Of a stretch of 64,000 nt of DNA, positions 1-8,445 are shown piece by piece. The translations under genes and the position numbers were made by a program. The stretch is from NCBI RefSeq assembly GCF_964026445.1, contig NZ_OZ032150.1, forward strand, positions 1,364,001 to 1,428,000. Direction: 5' to 3'. Below the pieces are notes generated by a model. It had not been told where the DNA came from. It saw nothing but the letters and a program-made list of their open reading frames with translations, and made no database searches. The DNA comes from Rickettsia endosymbiont of Cantharis rufa (lineage in GTDB: Bacteria; Pseudomonadota; Alphaproteobacteria; Rickettsiales; Rickettsiaceae). Each line of letters starts with the position of its first letter. The stretch's first letter is position 1.

Positions 1-426
1 GAAAAAGTTAACAATAAAATTAAATTTTTATTCAGGGCTTTGATTAATATTAATAATAAAGGAGGGTAAGATGAAATGATTAACAATTATTAAAGAAACA
101 AAAACTTTTCTAACTTATGATTCTGTTATATAAATAACATATTACTTTTAGTTGAAAACATTAATTTGGTATTAAACTATGTATGAAAATACTTATAAGA
201 TAAGGATTTTCTGCATATAAAAAATAATTATAAGTTACTTTTTCTTATTTAAAATAAATTAAATTTTATGTATTTTTATAAGAATTCGGTAAATCGTATA
301 AAAAACTTAAAGAATACAGGGGTAAAACCTACTTATTTTAGCTCCTTAATAAAAACAGCAAAATTTTATTAATTTTTGTAATTCTTATGTCATTCCTGTA
401 AAGCATTGTTGTGTGGATACCCAATT
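1..426. other. AT-rich non-coding stretch
   Basis: I see no open reading frame, RNA gene or repeat that I can support here. The sequence is very AT-rich with frequent stops in all frames, as expected for a decayed Rickettsia intergenic region. A purine-rich ribosome-binding-like motif near 60 is followed by an ATG that stops after one codon, so it is not a gene. Confidence 0.5.
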
Positions 427-517
427 GTCATTGCAAGGAAATTACAAAGTAATTGATGAAGCAATCTCAGGATATTTGACGAGATTGCCACGCAGTCTAC
501 GACTGCTCGCAAGGACG
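427..517. repeat. Dispersed palindromic repeat, 'cattgc' type
   Basis: An imperfect palindrome runs from a GTCATTGC end to a GCAAGGACG end. It has inner complementary blocks (the GCAATCTCAGGAT side against GAGATTGCC). The same family recurs at 1612, 10042, 10234, 21113, 26677 and 27787. It lies between genes and could fold as a transcript hairpin. I have not assigned it an RPE family number. Confidence 0.7.
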
Positions 518-613
518 TTATCTTTCTTTATTGAGCAAAATCTATAAATTTTTGCATAAACAGATTGATTTGCTACAAATAATAGAGTATATAGTATAGA
601 CATAATTAATCCT

Positions 614-690
<77 letters not shown>

Positions 691-744
691 TATAATATAT
701 ACTCCGAAGTAAAATGAAGAGTAGTAGTAAAAAATATAAATCTA

Positions 745-960
745 ATGTCAAAAGACAATCTCATTCAGTTTACAGGTACAGTACTTGAACTTTTACCTAA
801 TGCTACTTTCAGAGTAAAGCTTGAGAATGATCATATAATTATCGCTCATACTTCCGGTAGGATGCGTAAAAACCGTATCAGAATATTACTAGGAGATAAA
901 GTTACGGTAGAAATGACTCCTTATGATTTAACTAAGGGGCGCGTGATTCATCGTCACTAG
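745..960 (+). CDS. infA: Translation initiation factor IF-1
   Basis: The 71-residue product is the normal IF-1 length and is a single OB (S1-like) fold. The IF-1 signature is visible: an N-terminal [20 protein letters not shown], then [20 protein letters not shown], and a [12 protein letters not shown] end. IF-1 binds the ribosomal A site of the 30S subunit and assists IF-2 and IF-3. The ATG at 745 gives the standard N-terminus. maf follows 11 nt after the stop on the same strand, an arrangement that suggests one transcript. Confidence 0.97.
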   Translation: MSKDNLIQFTGTVLELLPNATFRVKLENDHIIIAHTSGRMRKNRIRILLGDKVTVEMTPYDLTKGRVIHRH

Positions 961-971
961 TCTTTATAAGT

Positions 972-1583
972 ATGAAGCGAAACCAAAAAACCTTACCGAT
1001 TATATTAGCATCAAACTCTCCTGCAAGAATTGAATTATTACACCGAATAAAAATCATCCCTTCACAAATTATTCCGGCAGATATAGACGAAACACCTAAT
1101 TTACGCGAATTACCCGCTCCCTTAGCTATAAGACTTGCTTACGAAAAAGCTATGAAGGTTACATCTCAAATAGAGGAATCAGCTATAATTATAGCTGCCG
1201 ATACTGTAGCGGCAGTAGGTAGAAGAATATTGCCGAAAGCTACTACTTACGAAGAAGTTAGGAATTGTATCAAGATGTTATCGGGACGTCGTCATCGCGT
1301 CTATACCGGTTTATGCATTATCAAAAAAGAGAATGATCAGCTTACCGTTAGACAAAAAATAGTTCAGACTATTGTTAAATTCAAAAAATTAAGTGATGAA
1401 GAGATTAATTTTTATTGTTCTTTAGATGAGGGGATAGATAAAGCCGGCGGGTGCAAAATTTCCGGTTATGCAGAAGCTTTTATCTCATTTATTTCCGGTT
1501 CATACTCAAATGTTATGGGACTACCTCTATTTGAAACGATGAATGCTTTAACTTCTTTAGGTTTTAAGGTATATAATCGCTAA
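972..1583 (+). CDS. maf: Maf-family nucleotide pyrophosphatase
   Basis: The 203-residue protein has the Maf fold signatures: [10 protein letters not shown] near the N-terminus (phosphate-binding S-R), a DETP motif, [12 protein letters not shown] with the metal-binding aspartate, and NVMGLPLFE near the C-terminus. Maf proteins hydrolyse non-canonical or modified nucleoside triphosphates to monophosphates, which is a house-cleaning role. Substrate preference (dTTP/UTP or m7GTP) cannot be read from the sequence by eye. The gene follows infA directly. The ATG at 972 gives a start immediately before the conserved beta strand [10 protein letters not shown]. Confidence 0.9.
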   Translation: MKRNQKTLPIILASNSPARIELLHRIKIIPSQIIPADIDETPNLRELPAPLAIRLAYEKAMKVTSQIEESAIIIAADTVAAVGRRILPKATTYEEVRNCIKMLSGRRHRVYTGLCIIKKENDQLTVRQKIVQTIVKFKKLSDEEINFYCSLDEGIDKAGGCKISGYAEAFISFISGSYSNVMGLPLFETMNALTSLGFKVYNR

Positions 1584-1611
1584 TAATCGAGGCATTGATA
1601 GATCAGTTTTT

Positions 1612-1721
1612 CCGTCATTGCGAGGAGTTGCGTTAGCAGCGACGCGGCGATCCCATAAGATAATGTAAAAAAACTCCTGAGAGATTGCCGCACCGGCATA
1701 AATGCCGGCTCGCAATGACGG
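1612..1721. repeat. Dispersed palindromic repeat, 'cattgc' type
   Basis: The palindrome has CCGTCATTGCGAG at the left end and CTCGCAATGACGG at the right end, so about 13 bp of terminal inverted repeat is perfect. It sits between convergent maf and dksA and could act as a bidirectional hairpin at both 3' ends. A smaller hairpin (GCCGGCAT/ATGCCGGC) lies inside the right arm. Confidence 0.8.
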
Positions 1722-1757
1722 TGAAAATCGATCCACGCATATAAATTACCTAGCTGC

Positions 1758-2189
1758 TCAGTTTCCAGGTTCGTCCAAATGACTCCTCTCATAATTTTCA
1801 TGACGCTCTTGAGCTTCAATACATAATGCAGCAATAGGTCTTGCTTCTAATCTTTTTATACCTATTGGGTCGCCTGTTTCTTCACAGTAACCGTATTCTC
1901 CATTTTTAATACGTGATAACGCTTCTTCTATTTTACTCATTAATTTACAATATCTATTTCTACTACGAAGCTCAAAAGCTCGTTCTGTTTCATGAGTAGC
2001 GCAATCGTTTAGATCGGATTCTTTCAAATTTTCTTCCTTTAAATGATTTAAAGTCTCTTGAGACTCCTTTAATAAATCCTCTTTCCATCTTAAAAGTTTT
2101 TGTCTAAAATATTCTAGATGATTAGGACACATATATTCTTCATCTTTAGAAGGTTTATATCCCATGGGTAATTTAGGTACTTCTAGCAT
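1758..2189 (-). CDS. dksA: DksA/TraR-family RNA polymerase-binding regulator
   Basis: The 143-residue protein has the DksA layout: an N-terminal helix, a coiled-coil hairpin whose tip carries the DxxDxA motif (DLNDCA, then THETERAFELRSR), and a C-terminal zinc-finger-like domain. DksA enters the RNA polymerase secondary channel and works with ppGpp to reset transcription in starvation. The finger here reads C-E-E-T and C-I-E-A, so only two of the four usual zinc cysteines remain. That pattern is known from the zinc-independent DksA2 of Pseudomonas, and many alphaproteobacterial DksA proteins lack cysteines. Function is therefore probably retained. The neighbours are convergent maf and divergently spaced xerC. 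Confidence 0.92.
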   Translation of the reverse strand: MLEVPKLPMGYKPSKDEEYMCPNHLEYFRQKLLRWKEDLLKESQETLNHLKEENLKESDLNDCATHETERAFELRSRNRYCKLMSKIEEALSRIKNGEYGYCEETGDPIGIKRLEARPIAALCIEAQERHENYERSHLDEPGN

Positions 2190-2294
2190 ATTAATATCTC
2201 AATATTAGCTTTAATTTATTATTTATAAGGTTTTTAAAATAATATAATATATAACTTAAAATTAACGCAAGAAGATTATGAATATTAATATATT

Positions 2295-3212
2295 TTATTT
2301 TTTAATTGGATATACGGTATTATATACAGCTTCTAAATGCTTTATACTTGTTTTAGTATAGTTTTGTGTAGTAGATAAACTTTTATGACCTAATAGCTCT
2401 TGAATAGAGCGTAAATCTGCACCATGCTCAAGCAAATGTGAAGCAAAACTATGTCTAAATGAATGAGCAGTTAAATGCTGCGGTAGGCCATAAAAATGCT
2501 TTAATTTAATTAATTCACGATTAAATACCGGTGGCTGCAATTTCTTACCTTGTTTCCCCCTAAATATCGGTTCATTATCTTCTAATTTATATGGTAATAT
2601 TTCTAAATAGCTGGTAATTAAATTTTTAGCAATCGGTAACCACGGAATTACTCTTTCTTTACTACCTTTACCGATTATTTTTATAAACTCTAGGTTTTGT
2701 AGATGAAGTTTCGTAATTGATAGTGCTTCCGATATACGAAGCCCTGCAGCATATATAAGAACAAGTAGGGCTTTATTTCTAAGTTCTACCCACTTAATAT
2801 TACCGTATTCTTCAATATGCTCAAGCGTTATTACTACATCATCTTCCGATAAAGCCTTTGGTAACAATTTAGTTTTTTTAGGAGATTTTATAGAAAAAAT
2901 TATATGACTATTTAATTGTGCTGTTTTTTCTAAAAACTTATAAAAATTTTTTACTGCGGATAAACCACGTGAAATTGAAGAAGTGGTAAAATTATCACAA
3001 TTACGTTTTGCAAGCCAACTTCGTATTAATCTTATATCTGCGGCTTTAATATGATTTATTGTTACAAGCTCTGAATTATAATAATTCATAAACTCAAGGA
3101 AATGCTTAAGGTCATTATTATAAGAAATTACTGTATGATTGGAGTAATTTCTTTGCAAAGCGAGGTATTTTTGCCACTTATTTATTAATTCCTGAATTGA
3201 TGTATCTAACAT
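2295..3212 (-). CDS. xerC: Tyrosine recombinase XerC
   Basis: The 305-residue protein has an N-terminal SAM-like core-binding domain (residues about 5-90) and a C-terminal catalytic domain. The catalytic set is visible: Arg in [10 protein letters not shown], Lys in [16 protein letters not shown] with His-x2-Arg, His in LLGHKSLST and the nucleophile Tyr in TQNYTKTS. With XerD it resolves chromosome dimers at dif, stimulated by FtsK, which is also in this window. The length and the N-terminal [16 protein letters not shown] fit rickettsial XerC better than XerD. I recall that similarity rather than having searched for it. Confidence 0.88.
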   Translation of the reverse strand: MLDTSIQELINKWQKYLALQRNYSNHTVISYNNDLKHFLEFMNYYNSELVTINHIKAADIRLIRSWLAKRNCDNFTTSSISRGLSAVKNFYKFLEKTAQLNSHIIFSIKSPKKTKLLPKALSEDDVVITLEHIEEYGNIKWVELRNKALLVLIYAAGLRISEALSITKLHLQNLEFIKIIGKGSKERVIPWLPIAKNLITSYLEILPYKLEDNEPIFRGKQGKKLQPPVFNRELIKLKHFYGLPQHLTAHSFRHSFASHLLEHGADLRSIQELLGHKSLSTTQNYTKTSIKHLEAVYNTVYPIKK

Positions 3213-3343
3213 TTATAAAAACTTAACTATTTTTAATGCTAGCAATTATTGACTCATAATTTTATAAATGTTAGCGTAGATTAAGGGGGGTATGTTTATA
3301 TATACGTAACCTGTAAAATGCAAAAGCAGAACAATTTCTTAAG

Positions 3344-3501
3344 GGTCTATGAACATTTCTAATTGGTTTTTTATTTTAAGATATTTTTTAGCAAAAATTA
3401 ATAAGATTTTTGAAAGAATAGTAGTCCTATTTCAAGAAAATCTTACAATTTGTAGTAAAAAATATCCAAAATTAAATCTTTTTAGAAATGTTCGTGGAGC
3501 C
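3344..3501. repeat. Long imperfect inverted repeat (MITE-like), about 158 bp
   Basis: The two arms of about 75 bp are imperfect reverse complements around a centre near 3420. The outer ends are the best matched: GGTCTATGAACATTTCTAA on the left against GGCTCCACGAACATTTCTAA read from the right. It is AT-rich, has no coding capacity and does not resemble the GTCATTCCCGC or CATTGC families elsewhere in the window. It lies just upstream of the phasin-like gene. It could be a MITE or an unlisted palindromic element. Confidence 0.6.
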
Positions 3502-3546
3502 TCATAAAATATTTACAAAATTTAATTTATTTTAGGAGAATGAATA

Positions 3547-4026
3547 ATGTTAAATAATACACAATTTTTAGATTTAATGAAGTCCTATATGAATCCAGAA
3601 TTTTATATGAGTTCTATGAAAAATATCCCTAGTGTAGACCTTTCATCTATTACAAATACAATGCAAAGAGCTATGAATATTCTTGTAACAACTAACCAAA
3701 TTGCTACGGAAAGCATGCAAGCTTTGCTTAAGAAAAATTCTGAGATTACACAAAATAATGTCAATACTATTTTAAATATTACTAAAGAAGCAGCAAATTC
3801 TAAAGATTTCAAACAAGCTAATGAATGTCATCAAAAATGTTTAAAGTCTATTTGCGAAACATCTATGAACAATGCTAAGGAATTAGCAAGTATTGCTTAT
3901 GAGTCTTCAACCAAAATATTTGAAGCTGCAAATAAGCATATTGCCGAAAATGTTCACCATACTTCTAACAATATGCAAAATATGGCAGAACAAGTACAAA
4001 AAAACTTCAATAAGAAATCTGCTTAA
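3547..4026 (+). CDS. Phasin-like protein
   Basis: The 159-residue protein is almost entirely predicted amphipathic helix, rich in Asn, Gln, Lys and Ala. It has a phasin-type pattern (ITNTMQRAMNILVTTNQIATESMQ early, ASIAYESSTKIFEAANKHIAEN late). Phasins coat polyhydroxyalkanoate granules. A PHA synthase gene lies about 0.9 kb away on the other strand, which supports the assignment. A clear ribosome site (TAGGAGAATG) precedes the ATG at 3547. There are no catalytic motifs and no signal peptide. The family call rests on composition and context rather than on a strong motif. Confidence 0.65.
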   Translation: MLNNTQFLDLMKSYMNPEFYMSSMKNIPSVDLSSITNTMQRAMNILVTTNQIATESMQALLKKNSEITQNNVNTILNITKEAANSKDFKQANECHQKCLKSICETSMNNAKELASIAYESSTKIFEAANKHIAENVHHTSNNMQNMAEQVQKNFNKKSA

Positions 4027-4040
4027 AAAAATAACTAACA

Positions 4041-4126
4041 CCGTCATACCGCGACTTGATCACGGTATCTTGTAAAGCAGTTAGTATAACTCAAAAGATA
4101 CCGCGATCAAGTCGCGATATGACACG
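4041..4126. repeat. Dispersed palindromic repeat, 'gtcatacc' type
   Basis: This is a near-perfect inverted repeat: CGTCATACCGCGACTTGATC on the left pairs with GATCAAGTCGCGATATGAC on the right around a 25-30 bp centre. It sits between convergent phasin and pld genes. Related ends occur at 45124 and 49273. Confidence 0.8.
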
Positions 4127-4138
4127 GTAGAAATTCCC

Positions 4139-4741
4139 TCAATTACTTACTTTTCTGTTTAACCAATTTTGTAAATAAGACTCTGCTAGTTCCTGATCTT
4201 CTATAACAATCACATTTTCGGCATTACGTTTATCAGCAGTAGCTGTGAAATTAAACGAACCGGTTATTACTTTCTTTTTATCGATAATTATAACTTTATT
4301 ATGAGCAATTCCCGGTACTTTATCTATGCCTACATCAATTTTTGCTCGTTGTAATTCATGCAATTTAGAAAATTTTTGCTTTAAATTACTACGATCGAGC
4401 AATATTCTAACCTTCACTCCTCGTATTTGTGCATTAATGAGTGCAGTAGTAATTAGTGCATCGCTCATACCGTATGCCTGCATATAAATAGACTCTTCAG
4501 CTTTATCTATTTGATTCGCTATAAATTTAGTACATCCGGACGGCGGGGTAAAACATGTACTAACTTTACTTCTTGAGAGCTCTGAAATATTGTAATGCTT
4601 TATTTGCGGAGTAGATGAAACTAATAATTTTTGATTTATCAGATTAGTAAAATAATCCGGATTCTGTCCATAAATGCCTAAAGCAACTCCCGAGATAAAG
4701 GCAATAACTATTTCTATAAATTTATTATTTTTTCTCTTCAT
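4139..4741 (-). CDS. pld: Phospholipase D-family protein
   Basis: The 200-residue protein has an N-terminal hydrophobic segment (residues about 9-25, IVIAFISGVALGIYG), which is a secretion signal or anchor. It has one HKD motif, HNKVIIIDKKKVITGSFNFT, typical of the small bacterial PLD/Nuc endonuclease subfamily that dimerises to form one active site. Rickettsial pld is a described virulence factor implicated in escape from the phagosome. Length and motif match the family. No lesion is visible. Two cysteines in STCFTPPSGC follow the signal region and may form a disulphide. Confidence 0.9.
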   Translation of the reverse strand: MKRKNNKFIEIVIAFISGVALGIYGQNPDYFTNLINQKLLVSSTPQIKHYNISELSRSKVSTCFTPPSGCTKFIANQIDKAEESIYMQAYGMSDALITTALINAQIRGVKVRILLDRSNLKQKFSKLHELQRAKIDVGIDKVPGIAHNKVIIIDKKKVITGSFNFTATADKRNAENVIVIEDQELAESYLQNWLNRKVSN

Positions 4742-4780
4742 GACTTATTTATATTTTAGGAGCGGCGCGCGTGGTTTTAT

Positions 4781-4879
4781 GTCCTTCCCGCGTAGGCGGG
4801 AATCCAGTAAAAAGTGGAACAAATTGGGTTTTTCTTTTATAAGTTTTAAAATGGATTACCGGCCTACGCGGGAATGACA
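4781..4879. repeat. Dispersed palindromic repeat, 'cattcccgc' type
   Basis: TTCCCGCGTAGGCGGGAATCC on the left is mirrored by the CCTACGCGGGAATGACAT end on the right. Copies of this family recur at 8329, 15986, 17421, 31912, 32598, 48072, 59383 and 60759. It lies between pld and phaC. Confidence 0.8.
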
Positions 4880-4894
4880 TGGGGGTAACAACAT

Positions 4895-6658
4895 CTATTT
4901 TTTAACATAACTTCCAGGAGCTTCTTCTACATACTTCATATTCTGATAATCTAAAGAATCTACTAGCTTATTATCATTATTTTTTACAAGCCACTCAAGC
5001 CAATAATTCCACCACGAACCTTGATACTCTTTGGTTTTCGTAAGCCACTCATTACTATTTAAACTTAAATCATCGTTAAGACGATAATTATATTTGGCAC
5101 TAGCCGGAGGATTAACTACACCTGCTACATGCCCTGAATCGGTTAGACAAAAAATCTTATGACCTTTTAATAGTTTCAGACCATCATATATTGAACGCCA
5201 CGGAGCTATATGATCTTCTTTTGCTGCTACAAAAAAAGAATTACAATCAACTTTATTTAAGTCTATCTTAGTACCAAGTACTTCCAAACTATCTGGTTCT
5301 TTTAATAAATTGTTGCAATATGTATTTTGCAAATATTCCTCATACATCCTTGCCGGTAAGTTGGTAGAATCCGCATTCCAATATAGCAAATCAAAAGGCA
5401 TTGGTTTTTTACCGAGTAAATAATTATTGACAAAAAACGTCCAAATTAAATCATTCGCCCTTAGCAAACTAAAACTATTTGATAAATACTTTCCATCAAA
5501 ATAACCCTTTAATTTTATATCTTCTTTAATGTAATTAATCGTAGCTTCATTAAAAAATATTCCAAGCTCGCCAGGATGAGTATAATCAAGCACAGTAGTA
5601 AAGAAAGTGCTACTATGAACAGAATCTACTTTTTTTGCTTTAAAATAGGCGATAATTATAGCGAGGAGTGTACCACCTATGCAATATCCGACAAAATCAA
5701 TTTTTTTAAAACCAAGATTTTTAACATACTCAAAAGGTGCTAAAATTCCATCTTTTAAGTAATCCTCGAAGCCTTTCTCCGATAAAGAGATATCAGGATT
5801 AACCCATGAAATAAGAAAAACTTGAAAATTATTTTCTACTAAGAAAGATACTAAAGAATTATGCGGGGATAAATCGAGTATATAATATTTATTTATACAT
5901 GGCGGAATAATAAATATCGGAATCTTATGAACTTTCTCTTTCGGTTCATAGCATATTAATTGCATTAAATCATTTTGGAATATAGCTTTTCCTTTTGTTG
6001 CCGCAATATTTTTACCAAGTTTAAAAGCAGATTTATCGGTAGTTTTAATATTTAATATATCACCGGAACTTTTTATATCTCTTAAGAAATTTTCTAGTCC
6101 TTGTACTAAATTCTGACCGCCGCTCTCTAATGTTTCACGCAAAACTTTTGGATTACAAAAAGCAAAATTTGAAGGTGAAAACGCATCGATAAAATGTTTA
6201 GTCGCAAACTCTAAATGTTGTTTGAGATCATTTGATAGCTCATACTGTTCTATATTCTTCTTAAGCCACTCCGAAGAAAGCAAGTAATATTGTTTAACAA
6301 AGTTAAAATAAGCATTATCCTCCCATGAAGAATCTTTAAATCTTTTATCTCGATTATCCGGAGAAAATACAACTTTTGCCGGACTACCGACAAATTTTGC
6401 AAAGCTATTTGCTGCAAGCTCTCTCAATTTATCAATATATTCAATATTAAGCTGACAAAATTTTTCAGGATTTGCCCAAAACTGTTCCACCATTAAAGAG
6501 GTTATAATTCTGTTTTTATCGCTATTAATCAGATTTTTAGGAATCATACTTCCCCTACCTTGCATAAAATGCAAAATAAGCTCTTGATATTTATCGGCTA
6601 TTTCTTGGAAATTATTAACTATAGTTTTGTGCGAGATATTATACATGTTTAGTTCCAA
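4895..6658 (-). CDS. phaC: Poly(3-hydroxyalkanoate) synthase, class I type
   Basis: The 587-residue protein has an N-terminal PhaC_N domain and an alpha/beta-hydrolase catalytic domain. The lipase-like box is GYCIGG at about residue 325, with the Cys nucleophile typical of PHA synthases. The Asp lies in AAKEDHIAPW (about 483) and the His in DSGHVAGVVNPP (about 509), completing the triad. PhaC polymerises hydroxyacyl-CoA into storage granules. A phasin-like gene is nearby, but no phaA or phaB is in the window, so the monomer source is not shown here. An internal start at residue 5 (MYNISHK) is possible. Confidence 0.93.
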   Translation of the reverse strand: MELNMYNISHKTIVNNFQEIADKYQELILHFMQGRGSMIPKNLINSDKNRIITSLMVEQFWANPEKFCQLNIEYIDKLRELAANSFAKFVGSPAKVVFSPDNRDKRFKDSSWEDNAYFNFVKQYYLLSSEWLKKNIEQYELSNDLKQHLEFATKHFIDAFSPSNFAFCNPKVLRETLESGGQNLVQGLENFLRDIKSSGDILNIKTTDKSAFKLGKNIAATKGKAIFQNDLMQLICYEPKEKVHKIPIFIIPPCINKYYILDLSPHNSLVSFLVENNFQVFLISWVNPDISLSEKGFEDYLKDGILAPFEYVKNLGFKKIDFVGYCIGGTLLAIIIAYFKAKKVDSVHSSTFFTTVLDYTHPGELGIFFNEATINYIKEDIKLKGYFDGKYLSNSFSLLRANDLIWTFFVNNYLLGKKPMPFDLLYWNADSTNLPARMYEEYLQNTYCNNLLKEPDSLEVLGTKIDLNKVDCNSFFVAAKEDHIAPWRSIYDGLKLLKGHKIFCLTDSGHVAGVVNPPASAKYNYRLNDDLSLNSNEWLTKTKEYQGSWWNYWLEWLVKNNDNKLVDSLDYQNMKYVEEAPGSYVKK

Positions 6659-6820
6659 GATATTTCTAAAAAATTAACAATTAATATAGACGGTAGACGA
6701 AGTTTAATTTAAAGAAGAGCAAGGTGTTTTGTATTTTTTTACCGCAGCGTACATACTAGTACGTGAGGATCAAAAAATATGGGACAATGACGCCAATTTT
6801 TCAAATTAAACGAGTATACC
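6659..6820. repeat. Intergenic gap with RPE-1-like fragment
   Basis: The gap between phaC and ubiD contains ACCGCAGCGTACATACTAGT, followed by ACGTGAGGAT. This block is nearly identical to the palindromic element inside the wecA-like gene near 24855. Flanking it are GACGAAGTTTAATTTAAA and TTTCAAATTAAACGAGT, which are inverted relative to each other, so the whole unit is a palindromic element of about 130 bp. No gene is visible. Confidence 0.6.
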
Positions 6821-8299
6821 TTATATCTTTAAACCATCCCACATCTTATCCACCTTGTCGATAACTTCCTGACTCATTTCTATTTTTTTCCCCCATTTTC
6901 TATTTGTCTCAGGGTATATTTTATCTGTTGCATCGATTCCCATTTTACTACCAAGCCCTGACTCGGGTGATGCAAAATCCAAATAATCTATCGGGGAATT
7001 ATCTATAAAAGTCGTATCACGTCTTGGATCGCTTCTTGTTGCTATTGCCCAAATTACTTCTTGCCAGTTACGAACGTCAATATCATCATCTACAACGATA
7101 ATAAATTTACTATACATAAATTGCCGCAAGTAAGACCAAATGCCGAGCATTATTCTTTTAGCATGACCGGGATAGGATTTTTTAATTGATACTACTGCCA
7201 CTCTATATGAGCATCCTTCAGGAGGGAGCCAAAAATCAACAATTTCGGGGAATTGTTGCTGCAAGATAGGAATAAAAATTTCATTTAATGCTTGACCTAG
7301 TATAGACGGCTCATCAGGTGGTTTTCCTGTATAGGCACTTAAATATACAGGATTTTTTTTGAGCGTTATCGCGGTGAGCGTAAATACAGGGAACTCCTCA
7401 ACATCATTATAATATCCGGTATGATCCCCAAAAGGACCTTCAGGCAAATATTCTTCTAAACTTACATAGCCTTCCAGCACTATTTCACTATGTGCAGGTA
7501 CTTTGAGGTCAATGGTTTTGCATTGCACCAGCTCTACTTTTTCATTACCGAGTAAACCGGCAAAATTATATTCCGAAATATTCTCAGGTATCGGCGTAAC
7601 CGCTGCCAAAGTTACCGCTGGATTTGCACCGATAACAATAGCAGAAGGAAATGGCTCTTTCTTTTTTTCTTTCCAACGTTTATGATGCTCTGCACCACCT
7701 CGTAACTTTAACCAACGCATTAATAATTTATTTTCCGAGATAACCTGCATTCTATATATGCCGAGATTGTAATTATCAACCTTATCTTTTGTTGGACCTT
7801 TAGTAACTACTATCCCCCAAGTAATTAAAGGTGAAATATCATCCGACCAGCATCTTTGAATCGGCAATATATTGATATTCGGCTTGTCAATGACGATTTC
7901 ATGGCAAGCGGCTTTGGATACGATTTTAGGGGACATAGCAAAGATACGCTTAGCAAGCGGTAACATTGATAATGTTTCTTTAAAAGATGCTGGGGGTTGC
8001 GGTTGCTTAAAAAATGCGAGTAAAACACCAAGTTTTCTTAATTCCTCGACATTCTGAAGCTTAAGCCCTATGCAAATACGCTTTATACTAGCATAAAGAT
8101 TAGTTATAACGGGTATATCGGACTTACTACCATCGGCTTTTATAACATTTTCAAAAAGTAATGCAGGTCCACCTTGTGCCAATACTCTTCTACTAATCTC
8201 CGTAATTTCTAGATCAGTTTTAATTGGGATAGAAATACGCTTTAACTCACCGTTTTTTTCTAAAAATCTTAAAAATTCTGGTAAATCTTTAAAGCTCAT
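6821..8299 (-). CDS. ubiD: UbiD-family 4-hydroxybenzoate decarboxylase
   Basis: The 492-residue protein is the standard UbiD length. It begins [21 protein letters not shown] and carries the family core [20 protein letters not shown], plus [12 protein letters not shown] with the acidic residues near the prenylated-FMN and metal site. UbiD decarboxylates 3-polyprenyl-4-hydroxybenzoate in ubiquinone synthesis, using prenyl-FMN made by UbiX. No UbiX gene lies in this window. No frameshift or missing block is visible. A palindromic repeat lies just upstream of the start. Confidence 0.93.
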   Translation of the reverse strand: MSFKDLPEFLRFLEKNGELKRISIPIKTDLEITEISRRVLAQGGPALLFENVIKADGSKSDIPVITNLYASIKRICIGLKLQNVEELRKLGVLLAFFKQPQPPASFKETLSMLPLAKRIFAMSPKIVSKAACHEIVIDKPNINILPIQRCWSDDISPLITWGIVVTKGPTKDKVDNYNLGIYRMQVISENKLLMRWLKLRGGAEHHKRWKEKKKEPFPSAIVIGANPAVTLAAVTPIPENISEYNFAGLLGNEKVELVQCKTIDLKVPAHSEIVLEGYVSLEEYLPEGPFGDHTGYYNDVEEFPVFTLTAITLKKNPVYLSAYTGKPPDEPSILGQALNEIFIPILQQQFPEIVDFWLPPEGCSYRVAVVSIKKSYPGHAKRIMLGIWSYLRQFMYSKFIIVVDDDIDVRNWQEVIWAIATRSDPRRDTTFIDNSPIDYLDFASPESGLGSKMGIDATDKIYPETNRKWGKKIEMSQEVIDKVDKMWDGLKI

Positions 8300-8328
8300 A
8301 GCCCTATTTTTTTGTTTGTAATTTTTAT

Positions 8329-8429
8329 GTCATTCTCGCGAAAGCGGGAATCCAGCATAAAGCGAAATAACCTCAGTTTTTAAAAAAGTTTTAAAGTAAT
8401 GGATTCCCGCTTTTAGCTAGGAATGACAT
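8329..8429. repeat. Dispersed palindromic repeat, 'cattcccgc' type
   Basis: TGTCATTCTCGCGAAAGCGGGA at the left faces the ATTCCCGC and GGAATGACAT blocks at the right, with a 40-bp AT-rich centre containing CATAAAGCGA. The right arm is partly degraded (TTTTAGCTAG). It lies between ubiD and ppiD. Confidence 0.75.
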
Positions 8430-8445
8430 CGAAACCACTTCCCCA

